This document shows, in pieces, positions 47,444 to 58,521 of a stretch of 64,000 nt of DNA (the stretch's first letter is position 1; each line of letters starts with the position of its first letter). Under the pieces are notes generated by a model that did no database searches, was not told the origin of the DNA, and saw only the letters and a list, made by a program, of their open reading frames with translations. Location of the stretch: NCBI GenBank assembly GCA_027946365.1, contig JAPEUQ010000009.1:1178001-1242000 (forward strand), given 5' to 3'. This DNA comes from Kalmusia sp. IMI 367209 (lineage: Eukaryota; Ascomycota; Dothideomycetes; Pleosporales; Didymosphaeriaceae). Made by a program: the position numbers and the translations under genes.

Positions 47444-50136
47444 CTACGTTGGCATCATAATGTCATCTAGACTAGAGATATCGAAAATGCTCTCCGAAAT
47501 GTCCTGCGGAAAATCGAAACACCCCAGCTCGCCCGTCGCAGAATCGCATATGCCCTTGTGTTCTATCTGCATGCTCATCGAGTCGCCTTCCACCGACCCT
47601 CTCATCGATCGCGGTGGCGTCTGATACTGACCAAGCGTCTTGGGATGCGCGTCTAGCAGCAGCTCGCTCATCTCGGCGAACAGATCGGGATCGGACTCCG
47701 CTTTTACTCGCAGTTTGCCGAAGAAGCCAGATGCGATGCCGAGATAGGATAGGCAGTCTTCTCCCTCTTCGCCTTTCCTCATTAGGATGTATAGTACTAT
47801 CGCGGACAATGCCGGAAGCATAACGACAGGCCTGTTGTATGGTCAGTTGAGATACTGATCTTTGGTAGTTCAATATATGTGTATCTTTCGAAACAGCAAA
47901 TTGGGATTCTGGCCCAACGATTGTAACTTACCAATCAGTACCCGAGTCTGTACGACAAGAATGCGCGGCTCCAAGGACTCTTTTCGCGATGCTCACACAC
48001 TGGTCTTTGCTGGAGGTATAAACGGACGACAATTCTTGGCTACAATTGTTCGTTGCGAGAATCCATCTGTGAATAGCGAGAGACGCCTCCGCATACCTGA
48101 GGGAGATGTCGGAACGTATTATTGCATCTCCAGCATGCTCGTGGCATTCGGGTCCGTCAAGGTCGCGATCTGGGCGGTATGCGGCTGGTATTGATAGTCG
48201 CCATGCCTCTAGCATTCCCGATAATCGGTCGATGGCTGCTGACACTTCCGGCGCCGTCATACGTAGGGACGTGTGGCTGTATAAGGTCTTGACGATGACC
48301 GAACACAAGCGGGCGTACCGGTAGTTGACGATTTCCCATCCTGAATAATCGGTTATACCTTGCGTGAAAAGACCTGATCTCTTTTTGGATGGAGCGTGGT
48401 AAACCAATAAGTCGTCATCGACCACCTACCACGTATCAGAAAATTATATCATTTAAACACCTCAACTAGCTGTTCTGTACTCACCGAATGGCTTCCGAAT
48501 CTCAGAGCATGTGGCTTCTCGATCGAATACAGCAGCCAGAACATGCGTTCAAGGTCCTCTAGATTTGCGCCTGTGTTCTGTATCGTGGCTGTGGGCGGCG
48601 TGGTGAGACTGAGATCTGAGATCATACTTATTGCTTGCGACAACAAAGCCCTCGTTAGTACGGCATCATGACGGCGATGCACGAAGAGAATCTATGTTGA
48701 ATGAGCTTAGTCCTTTTGCTCAAGCTGGGAACCACATACCATGGACACTAGAGCCTGTGCAAAGCCGTTAGCAGATGCGAATTGTGATTACGAAATGGAG
48801 CGCTTACTTGAAGTTTCAATACAGAAGGCGGCCCGTTGGTAAGCTCATTTCGGTTTTCTAACGCGCATTGGAAGTATTGCGAAGGGCGGGTGTTGGACAC
48901 CGGGGATCGTTTTTCCGTATTCATCCTATGCTTGCGGAGAGCGTTCCGACAACCAATCGCAAGGACTGAGTTTAGCAGCACGAAGGCGCTCTGGTCCATA
49001 TGGCTCAGTGATCGCATGGCTTCCATCAAGATCTCGACGATCAGTTGTTTGCTAACGAAAGCCGGGTATCTGCGAGCATTAGTTAGGTCGGTGGAGAAGC
49101 TGCATCGTGCGCCTTACCCATAGTGTTCCTGGAAAAATACTACAGGTGAATGTTAGCAACCCGGGCGTACGGTACACCCCTAGAAGATGGCTTACAGTCG
49201 ATAAACTCCAGGGTCTCTGGCTGGGCGTAAGATGGTAGAGCGCCATGTGTGCGTCTCGCTTGCGGATCATCCACCCTGGTGGAACCACGCACTTTGCTCC
49301 ATATGCGGCGTTGAAGATCTTCGTCGCGATCCGAGACAGATAAGTCGCCCGACGACCGGCCGATAAAGCGGACGGGAGCGAACGACGAGAAGTCCTCTCA
49401 CAAAAATCAGCATGTCGACAGGAAGCGCAGACCTTGACTTACTGTACAGTTCTTCGGGCCAGATCCGACTTTGTTGCGGATCGTCTCCTAGATCTATGCT
49501 GTGGTCCAAGGGGTGATCATCGTCGCATGATGCAGTACCGCTCGCCCAGGGAGAGACGCCGTCGCTGACATCAGGCGTGAGAACCTGTCGGCTGGGACCT
49601 TCGATGGCAGGAGTTGAAAAGGTAAGGCCCGTGCTACTGTTGTTATCTCTGTTATCAAAGGATCAAATGTGGGAGAGGAACGACTTGCACTGCAGTGTCC
49701 AGGAAGTAAGATCCCAGATCCGCCCCATGGGGACCCTGACTAGGACTGATGGTGTAACCGGTGAGGTTGTGCCGCATGCCGCTATTCATGTCATTCTGTA
49801 GCCCTTGGGTCTCCTCGACGTCTATTTCCAGGGTGTTCCGCCGCGGCTTATCATTTCGACTAATTGAGTTATTGCTATAACCGCATTTCAAGTTTAGCTT
49901 CTGTACGTTCGGTCGTTAGCCAACCCAAAGAGTGCGCAGGCTCGCCACAACAAAGACTCACCAGGCATTGCGAACATGTCGCAGCGCCATCGCCTGCAAG
50001 TTTCAGCATCAACGTCGTTCATCATGCCCTCGACGAACAAGGAGATGAAGATTGGCTCACATCGAACTTTTCGTTGGCGACAATTCACACAGGCGCCCTT
50101 GCGACGTGTGATTTTACGGTAGCCGCTCGTTTCCAT
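47444..50136 (-). CDS. Zn2Cys6 transcription factor with fungal-specific middle domain (cluster regulator)
   Basis: Eleven exons by my model: 50136-50061, 49993-49962, 49900-49691, 49584-49443, 49396-49196, 49139-49118, 49069-48808, 48754-48740, 48691-48485, 48425-47932, 47831-47444; 682 residues with all phases agreeing. The zinc cluster is split over three exons and is complete: Cys16, 19, 26, 32, 35, 42. The middle region has the fungal regulator pattern (FAPVRFIGRSSGDL, YFQCALENR, MFWLLYSIEKPHALRFGSHS, then DLDGPECHEHAG). Exon 8 is 15 nt. The exon 3-4 junction (donor 49690, acceptor 49585) is the least certain; other splice choices exist. A TGGACCG near-match to the cluster box lies about 145 bp upstream. 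Role as regulator of the surrounding genes is inferred from position. Confidence 0.85.
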
Positions 50137-50760
50137 GGTATAAAGGCGTTTTTGCGAATGCGAAAGATGTCAACGATCTAGCCTTTGGAGCATCCTACGA
50201 TTCCTTTGTGGAGTAATCAGCTACCGCGGTGGCGAAGCGAGCACGACCATCTGCACGCTCAGACACAAGCTGAGCTTGGACCGAGCGTAAGAGATGACAT
50301 CAAGCAGTCGCACGACTGGACCATGAGCTTCTGGGTGAGACGCGTAAGATGTAACCAGGAAAACGGCATTTGTATTCCAGCCTGCTGGCCAACCAGAACG
50401 CCGCCCCTACTCTACCTATGGGCCGCTATGCCGCCTTGGGAAGGCAGCAATAAGACGTTCAAAACTCCGGAGATGCATACACTTCTCTTTTCGAACCACT
50501 CGCAGGCCCCCATCATCAGCATGCATCGGAAACAAGCATATCGCTCCTTCGTGGAGAAAGACCCACCGGTGCGGGGAGTTTTTTCCAATGTTTTTTCAAT
50601 CAACGTGGCACTGTCTAGACTCTGCATGTAGCTAAGCCTCGCACACAAGAAATATCATCTAGCTCGTCATGTAGGTGGGTCGCATGCGGCTAAAACGCTT
50701 TTTTTTCCTTCGGGGACCGAGTACAGTAAGCAAGGTCGATTCATACTGTTTCGGCGATTA
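50137..50760. other. Intergenic, regulator promoter and aminotransferase 3' side
   Basis: About 0.6 kb. Open frame at 50185-50631 begins only at TTG and has no resemblance to known proteins. TGGACCG at 50278-50284 is one base off the cluster box. Confidence 0.5.
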
Positions 50761-52200
50761 CTAAATAATCTGTCCTACTGGAACACTCCACGGGTGCTCT
50801 TCCAACGCGTATTGGCGAGCCTCAATCCACTCCTTCATCAGAGCCGTTATCGTTCCCGCGTTCTGATGACGGGACAGCCCGCACTGCACTAGCCGGTCCT
50901 CCCATTTGATCGCCCGGATAGGGCTGACGACAGCAGCTGTCCCTGTTCCGAAGACCTCCACTAACCTCCCCGCGTCCGCCGCCGTCGCCAATTCTGACAT
51001 GCAGATTGGGCGTTCCTTAACAATCCATCCCGCAGGCACGAGCCTCTCCCTTGCCAGGCTTAATACGCAATCTCGAGTCACGCCAGGAAGGATCATGCCA
51101 TCCAACGGCGGTGTCACCAGCTCGAAACCCTCCTCCTCTTCATCCGTTTCGGTTCGCAAAACTATAAATAAGTTCATCGTCCCAGCCTCTGTGATGTAGT
51201 CGTCGTCACCGAACAGCCAGAGAAGCTGCTGGAAGCCTCGCGCTTTCGCTGCTTTCTCCGGAGCGATACCTGGAAACAGCGGAGCACACACGTTAGCAAG
51301 ACGTCACGGACCGCATATACGAAACGGATAGTGCAGTAGAGTATAGACTGGGCTCGCACGATAGGGGGGACACGGCGACACGTACAGGGCGCATAATTGC
51401 CTCCTATCTTTTGGTTCCCTGCTCCCCCAGGCCACGCTCTAGTCGCCACGGAGCTGCTCGTCGCCTCCAAGTTGATAGCTTTGAATCCGGCGGAAAAATA
51501 AGGACCGACAGGGCAGGCGATGCAGTACAGCAGCGCCGCAGTGGGGGCAGCTACCCCTAGGTTGGCGTTCGTAGCGATTATGACGGGGCGCAGGTAGAGC
51601 GAGTAGCCCGGTTTTCTGCAAATCACACACACAATGGTCAGGCGTGTTTGCCGATTTCGGCGCGGGCTGCTTACCCATATATGAAGCGCTCCTCTAGCTT
51701 GACGAAGCGCGCGATGAGCTTGAGCAGCTCTTTGGGGTCGAACGTGGGTAGCGCGATCCTGGCGGCTGACTTATTGAGGCGGTCAAGGTTGATCTCAGGT
51801 CTGAAAAGTCCGACGTTGCCCCTGGCATCCCTGTACGCCTTCATGCCCTCGAAGCACTCGAATCCATAGTGCAGCACCGCGGCAGCTGGGTCGAGAGCCA
51901 GTTTCTCGTATGGCGCGATTTGGGGCGACTGCCAGCCATTGTCCGCCGTCCACCGGACTTGGAGTATGTGGTCTGCGAATCATGAGCCTTGTCCGACGCA
52001 CTCGTTCACACACATCCTTCACGACGAAAGCAATACTTGCCCGTGGTGTGACTGCCGAAGGTCAGGTCCTCAGCCGGGGGAACCTTTGATGGATGTAACG
52101 TCTTGGTGATGCGCAGTTTCGATGCGTCGAGTTGTGCGGGGACGGATGGAGCGCTTTCACGCTCGAACGAGCGCTGCGGGGAGACGAGTCCTGGCGCCAT
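50761..52200 (-). CDS. Branched-chain amino acid aminotransferase-like enzyme (BAT family)
   Basis: PLP enzyme exchanging amino groups between glutamate and branched or related 2-oxoacids; here probably the last step of the chain-elongation route. Exons 52200-52041, 51972-51675, 51615-51386, 51269-50761; 398 residues. Intron 1 has a GC donor (GCAAGT), the only choice giving the family stretch [12 protein letters not shown]. Other blocks: [34 protein letters not shown], and the PLP lysine (about Lys222) in [10 protein letters not shown], then [17 protein letters not shown]. The N-terminus is not strongly mitochondrial (contains several acidic residues), so a cytosolic form is likely. It is divergent from the transporter, sharing three CGGACCG boxes. 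Confidence 0.94.
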
Positions 52201-52805
52201 GGCTTACCCACTTTCGCCATGAGCTCTGGCGTCTGGTCATTATAGTCGACATGATTTCGCGATGCTAGAGAGGAGTCGTGCGAACGGAAAGGAAACCTGC
52301 GAGCAATCGTCGCTTCGGACCGCAGTACGTTCCCGGTAGGGCCTTTAGTGTGCGTGCGGACCGACGGACCGCCCGCTGCTAAGGCAGCTAAAGGCAGGTC
52401 CCCAGCTGAATAATGGGTGAGCCTCTCGGGCAGACAGCTGAAGGATCATTTCAGTTGCACAAGGAGGAAGCGTGGTGTTTGATCATCGCAGCTGAACGGA
52501 TCGATATACCAATCAAGGTAATAAACGTGTTGATCTTGCTGGCGTCAAAGAACCGCACACTTTTCCGACGGCCACCATTGAGACATCCTTCCCCGCGACC
52601 CACAAATGTCATCGTACTCTTTGTCCTCGACCGTGTAGGACTAGCGTGGGGGCGAACACCCCCGTTCAAAAGCGATGCTCTTCACCGCCCGAGTGGGCGT
52701 ACGCGACGATTGTACTTTTCAAACATTGGTCTCGTGCTTGAGATCTTCCTGGTGCATCCTGCATCTGCATCTTGCGTCTGCACTCTGCACATCCGGCACA
52801 TAGTC
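52201..52805. promoter_or_regulatory. Divergent promoter with three CGGACCG boxes
   Basis: 605 bp between the aminotransferase and transporter starts. CGGACCG at 52316-52322, 52357-52363 and 52365-52371; the last two are separated by a single A, forming a near tandem pair. All lie within 115-170 bp of the aminotransferase ATG. Same motif as before the oxygenase, synthase and isomerase. Confidence 0.6.
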
Positions 52806-54230
52806 ATGGCAGACACTTCGCAGGCTTCTTCCGAGTTCGAGCTCGAGGATCGTGGCGTGCATTCTCCGCAGGAACTCCCGCCTGTGGATGGCGGGAAGGA
52901 TGCATGGCTTTTCCTGACGGCTTCTTTTGTGGTGGAGGCGCTCGTCTGGGGTGAGCCGCACTGTGACATCTCCATGCATGGCGCATGCATGCGGGTTCGG
53001 TAGCGAAAGAACGCCCACTAACACGCTTTAGGCTTTCCATTCTCATTCGGCGTTTTCCAGGACTACTATTCGACTCACGAGCCCTTTGCGGGGTCCGGGA
53101 ATGTGGCCGTCATAGGCACTTGCGCCATGGTGAGTTTCTGTGGCCATTTTGGGCTGACTTGCGCTCACGAAATCCAGGGAATCATGTACCTGGATCTGGT
53201 CTTGGTGTTTTCGCTGCTCAAGATGTGGCCGGCCTACCAGCGCTGGGCGACAGCAGGCGGTCTATTCGTCATGTGTCTGGCTTTGGCGCTCAGCTCGCTC
53301 TCGAACAATACAACAGAGCTCATCGTCTCGCAAGGCGTCATCTACGCTATTGGTGGCAGTTTCACCTACTCGCCATGCATTCTGTACATGGACGAGTGGT
53401 TCCACAAGCGAAAGGGCCTTGCATACGGCATCATGTGGGCGGGGACTGGCCTCGCGGGCGTCATCCTCCCCCTCGTCATGGAGTGGATGCTGCGCGAGTA
53501 CGGCTTCCGCACGACACTGCGCGTGTGGGCCATCTGCCTCTTCGTGCTCACCGCACCTCTGCTGTATTTCGTCAAGCCCCGCATCCCCATCGCACCGAAG
53601 CAGCAAGCTCGCAAGCTTGATTTCACCTTCCTGAAAACGTCCACATTCGGCATCCATCAGGCCTGCAACATCGTCGAGGCCCTTGGTTTTTTCCTTCCTT
53701 CAATCTATCTTCCTACTTATGCACGCAGCATCGGCGCATCGGGCACGCTCAGCGCGCTCACCGTCATTCTCTTCAACGTCGCCTCGGTCTTTGGCTGCGT
53801 AGCCATGGGCTCCATCGTCGATCGTTGGCACGTCACGACCTGCATCCTCATCTCCACAGTCGGCACCACACTCAGCGTCTTCATTGTGTGGGGCTTCTCC
53901 ATTTCGCTCGCGCCCCTCTACGTCTTCTGTCTCATCTACGGCTTCTTCGCTGGAAGCTTCACAAGCGCGTGGCCGGGCATCATGCGCGATGTCACGAAGA
54001 AGAGGGACACAGCAGACCCAAGCATTGTGTTTGCGTGTCTGGCTGCGGGACGCGGAATCGGCAATGTAGCCTCGGGCCCGTTGAGCGAGGTGCTGATCAG
54101 GGGTCTCCCGTGGAAGGGCGATGCGGGGTTTGCATATGGAAGTGGGTACGGTACGCTGATTGTGTTCACGGGTGTCACGGCTCTGCTCGGCGGGTCGAGT
54201 ATCGTAGGCAAGCGCATTGGATGGGTATAG
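52806..54230 (+). CDS. MFS monocarboxylate-permease-like transporter
   Basis: MCT/Mch-type major facilitator, probably moving a carboxylate (2-oxoacid, alkylmalate or product) across a membrane. Exons 52806-52950, 53032-53129, 53178-54230; 431 residues. Typical fungal MCT features: a polar acidic N-tail of about 35 residues, FGVFQDYYSTHEPFAGSG after helix 1, the LLPxxx-like YDEWFHKRKGLAYGIMWAGTG region read here as MDEWFHKRKGLAYGIM, and a central loop ending KPRIP. About twelve hydrophobic segments. Both introns (81 and 48 nt) are in phase. It shares the promoter of the aminotransferase, which supports a role in the cluster. Direction and substrate are not determined. Confidence 0.92.
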
Positions 54231-55562
54231 GTGGGTACTGCATATAGAACTGGACTTGGGACATCTCTCAGTTTGTCATATGACTTAGAGAAGAAACTAG
54301 ATAGCTCACGCTGTTACATAGATTAGACAAGACTCCTATTCTGACACTACCAACTCAGCATGCGTGATTGCAAGATAACCACGGTCTATTCTACAAATGC
54401 CATATTGACCTCAAAAAGGAGCTGTATATTTAGGACTCCAAAATCATAACTGCCACAGGCACGATTGACATGACCGTGTTTTTGACTTCACGGCGTCAGC
54501 GGTTACACTGACCATTTACGAATGCCATACAAACCCTATCCGTCACTACCAAATTTCGTCTCTTATTCCCTCCCCGCATCAACCACAGATTCCTACGATT
54601 TCTCCTATTCACTCAAAGTGTAGGATCGGTACGACAAGCCACGTTCGAACTGTCACACCCAGGAATGTACACCAACCGAATTGGGCTGGGACCATGCAAC
54701 GCGACCTATCCTTTGTCACGCACACTTACTCTTCTCAACCTACCCTTACACAAACTGCACGGCTGCTTGATAATACGATTCATACTCCAAGGTCCACCCT
54801 TGGAAAACCGCGTCTCACCTCAACCATCGCATTTCCCCAAAACCGCACTCGATCTCCCCGCCGTCCGAGGTTCGGCGAGAGACACACAAGACGGCCCCGA
54901 TTTCTTCGTCGGCGAGCGGCTGCTTGAGATCGTCGGGCGAAGGAATTAGGGCCCCCCATCGGAGCGCCTTTGCGAGCGGCAATGCGTATGCAAATCTTGC
55001 TGATCTGTAGTGTCCCCCTCGCTAATCGAACTCGGTGTAAGGAGTAAACGTCCGGTACTAGAGCATCAGCCGCACATACGAGAGCGGTAGATAACCGATG
55101 GAGAATTTCCACGGCTGGCGGAGGATCTAGCTGCGGACCGAGAGCACGTGAGGTTTTGCGTTGAGAGCGTTGAATGCTCGCTGGTGATTATACCGACGGC
55201 TGAAACCGAGAGACGTGACTTCGAAGCTGAAAGGGGTTACACAGACTATCTTGTCGAATGTGTATATCTTTTTGAGCAAATTTGCATTGAATCGTTTAAG
55301 CTGATGTGAGATAATGGGCATGTCCAAATGCTCTGGAGTTCACATCTTGAGCTGGCTAGCAAAAGTTGTAAAAGGCAACTGGCGAGACGTTACACGTGAC
55401 GTCATGACTCAACCCACTAGCCGCAACGCCAAAACCTCACTCTCCATCGACTGCTATCAGCTACTCTAACGCTTGATTAAGCCTAGAGAATTCTTTGCTA
55501 CCTACCATAAGTTCACCTGCTACATCGTCGCCGTTCGAGCCACCCTCGGCGCAGAGCTGGCC
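54231..55562. other. Intergenic
   Basis: About 1.3 kb past the metabolic cluster. Overlapping short frames at 54665-55112 on both strands have no recognisable content. Nothing else seen. Confidence 0.5.
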
Positions 55563-55852
55563 ATGGTGGACTCCCTCATCCGGCGCGCGCCCAAGAACGC
55601 TTTTCTATTTGTCGGCCTCAATCTCACTGTTCTTTTTGCTTGGGGCGGGTGTATAGGTGCTTGGACGAGGGCGAAGCATTACAAGACTGTAGAGGGAAGA
55701 TATAGGGTACACTGGGAGCGGTGGTGAGTTATTTTCGATGCCGGTTTGGAGAAGCGGACTGAGGTGCGGAGTCATGTATTTGAAACTGCATACTGATGAG
55801 AGATAGGATGAGGGATGATGATATGCACGATGCGCTCGTGAAAAAGAAGTAG
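55563..55852 (+). CDS. 68-residue single-pass membrane protein, two exons (hypothetical)
   Basis: Exon 1 55563-55723 and exon 2 55807-55852 (83-nt intron, donor GTGAGT, acceptor GATAG, branch ACTGATG). The product has a basic start (SLIRRAPKN), one hydrophobic helix about residues 13-33 and a charged tail ending MRDDDMHDALVKKK. The frame is open upstream to 55473 but without an ATG. Not recognised. Size, single helix and conserved-looking ends fit a small mitochondrial or ER membrane subunit, but that is a guess. Homologues in related fungi would settle it. Confidence 0.45.
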
Positions 55853-56612
55853 AGCGAGCCGACTGGTACGACAGGGCTTTATCAGTGGCGGTGAATTGAC
55901 GCGAGGGTATGAAAGGACTTGGACAGATGATGGGTTTCTCGTTGGTGATAAGAGCCCAATCGATGATAAGAAGTCTTATGTTGGCAGGCAAGAAGATGTC
56001 CAATTGGATCCGGGCTGACAGCTGCGCCACGAGTTGTATTACCAGCGGTTTCACAGTCCAGCGAATGGAGACCCGACATGAGGTTGCCGCATGCGTGAGT
56101 TTCTTCGGCAAATCATGGAAATCAAGGAATATATCCTCAGGCTGAAAATGATGTCGGAGGGGGCGCAGACCTTGATGTATTAACTTCATTAGCATATCTC
56201 TAGCGAATACGAGGAGGCAGTGAATTTGATCGTTCGGTCCCGCGGCCTTCCGATGTCTACCTAATCTTTCCTTTCAATTGACGATTTCATCTTTAATCGC
56301 TCTCGATCTTTTTGTGGGGTCCCGTTGGGTTTTTCCAGCTGGGCTTTATGCCCAAATATTGCTTGGGCCATGATACCGATATGCATATCGGATTCGCGAC
56401 CTTCGTTATCAACGGAACATCAACTGACAATACGATTGTCGAATGCGAATCTTTTCCAGCATCAAGCTATACAAATCCAGTGGCAATCTACCCGTCGGAT
56501 CACTCAAATCGTATGGAGTGCTTTGTGGATAACATGCTTCATTATTCAAGCAAGCGCAAAGAAATTGCAGTCCACTCGCCATTATCATTCTACGGCAGAT
56601 TTGACTTGCTGT
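55853..56612. other. Intergenic with long antisense frame
   Basis: Mostly unassigned. A 196-codon minus-strand frame (56195-55605) begins at an ATG but overlaps the spliced gene above and lacks any family resemblance; it is not called. Confidence 0.45.
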
Positions 56613-57631
56613 ATGCAGATTAATTTAAACTCACCGCCGCAGAGAAAGGGTACCCGCCAATGTAAGTCTCCAGCGACAGATGTCGTTGACCTACAGCAGT
56701 CGGACTCACCGCCTTCAGCTATCGGAATCGCTAAATTTCGAGGCACGACCCATAACGCTGGACTGACTACCTGGATATGGTTGCTATCGATTGTTCATTG
56801 TGGCGCCGCAAGTCCATTCCCAGGCAATTACTCACTTGTGAGCCAGCCTCAAGTCGCAATTATATATGCTGCTGAGCCGGAGGTGCCCAGACACACCGTT
56901 GGAGCCGGATTCTTGATATTCGCTATAGGAACGACGGCGTGTATAATGGCAGCGATTGGCGCGAGACATTGGCCTCAAGCACGGAGACTGGCTGGTCATG
57001 TCATGAGCCTATCGGCCGTACTTTTCTTTCTCTTGAAGAATGACGAAGCTGTCAGGCCAGAAATTGTTTGGATGTGGGTTCCCTCTGTCATTACATCGTA
57101 TTTCAGCCCAGTATTGACCGTGACAGGGTGCTTGGTATGTGGATAACCGCCACCATGACATATCTGTATTCACCGGAAACTGGCCTTGTTGGAGGAAGAT
57201 TTCAACTGTGAGTCTCCACGATCATCGGCTATTTCATACAGCTAATGGGCTAGGTGGATGGTGGCATCGAGCTTCTGGACTTGCTTCTGGGCATGCGTTA
57301 TTGCATCGGTGGAGAACTCGTCGCTCACAGGTGGTATTGTATCTGTTTGTCCGTTGATTTTCAGCGGCTGTGCATACTCTTGCAAAGTGATCCTGCAGTG
57401 GGTTTTCCGCTTACAGGTGGGTTTGCGAATAGACGAAGCTTGAAACACTTTTTCAATATAACAAAATACTGTGATCGTCAAGGGGCTCTTTCCTTCTTCA
57501 AGAATGTGCATCATGGTGTGACTATCCCACGGGCAGCAGTTTCCTTCCCAATTAATTGTCCAGTCGTCATCAAGCCGACACATAGCCAGGGAAGGAGCTG
57601 CGCTCCTGGCTCCAGGCCACTCGCCTCATAA
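56613..57631 (+). CDS. Putative multi-pass membrane protein, model incomplete
   Basis: From ATG 56613 a frame runs to 57146 with four hydrophobic segments (for example TTWIWLLSIVHC, GAGFLIFAIGTTACIMAAI, VMSLSAVLFFLL). A donor GTATGT at 57135 after GGGTGCTTG would end the exon. With acceptor CTAG at 57253, phase 0 leads into a frame ending 57631; another reading of the same stretch (57258-57443, hydrophobic, VASSFWTCFWAC) looks more membrane-like but needs a different phase. Both cannot be right. Not recognised. It may be a real lineage-specific gene or a degenerate one; coordinates are a guess at the extent. Confidence 0.3.
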
Positions 57632-57683
57632 CGTTAGCCACCCTTCACTCACTTCATCACGTTTCACTCATTCACGCCTTAGC

Positions 57684-58521
57684 ATGGACGCGAATCACGA
57701 TATCACCGAAGCCGGCGACTCCAGGAGCGACGCGTAAGCTAACCGTAAATGACACGCAGCGTGCACACTAATCGCGCACTGAACAGAGACGTCTTGGTTC
57801 AACTTGTGAGCAAGAGGATCGCACGCCTTGAGAGTGAGCATCGAGAACTGACCAGTAGGTGGTGCCTGTTGTATCGGCTGCGCTCGTTTCTCGTAAGCTA
57901 AGCTGCCTGTCTCCTAGATCAATTGCAGCTCCGCAATAAGGTGCTTGACGAGACGGAGAGCACATACCCTGACCTGATGCTGGCCTATCATTGCGAGCTA
58001 TCGGAGGACCATTTTAACGATTCGGGCGAACTGCGCGAGTTGGCTGAAGAGTTGGGAGGCATTGGCCCACTTAGGAGGCTCAAGAACGCACTTGATAAAC
58101 TTGGCGGGTTTGATGCGTTTTGGGGTGAACTCCTGTGGATGAAAGCGTTTTTCGAGGATCAAGGGTGACTGATGATTCAGTGGGAAAGCTTCACACACTG
58201 GCTGCAATGGAGGATGTTGTCAATAAGGCGGATGCCATCGATGCGTTGGAGCAAGATCTCCTCCCTTTGAAGACAGTTGTAGACGAAGCCGGTGTCGAGC
58301 CGCTCCAGGAGACGATCGCGCTCGTTAAAGCAGTCAGAAGAGTTCTGGGAGGCACTCAGGAGGAAACGCTTTCGCAACTTGCTACTTTGTCAACACTCAT
58401 TAAGGACGCAGGCAGTGTTCGGAAGCTAGAAGAGCAACTACGGTTTCCAGTTTCCGATGCGATCATGAAGTCATTGAGAAAAGTGACTAGGTTTTTGATG
58501 GAGAGGAAAACCGAGAAGTAA
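57684..58521 (+). CDS. Hypothetical helical protein, four exons
   Basis: Exons 57684-57733, 57787-57854, 57918-58124, 58181-58521; 221 residues. Introns of 53, 63 and 56 nt have GT/AG ends in phase. Leu/Glu/Lys-rich heptad-like stretches (VLVQLVSKRIARLESEH, then about residues 85-200) predict coiled coil or helical bundle. The third intron (donor GTGAAC, acceptor TTCAG) is inferred because the continuous frame meets TGA at 58166; a one-base indel in GGG at about 58162-58164 would be an alternative. No family recognised. Confidence 0.5.

Noticed and set aside
50185..50631. 148-codon plus-strand frame upstream of the regulator
   Set aside because: Begins only at TTG and has no ATG-led or spliced model; lies in the regulator's promoter.
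55605..56195. 196-codon minus-strand frame
   Set aside because: Overlaps a spliced plus-strand gene, no recognisable domain; likely chance opening.
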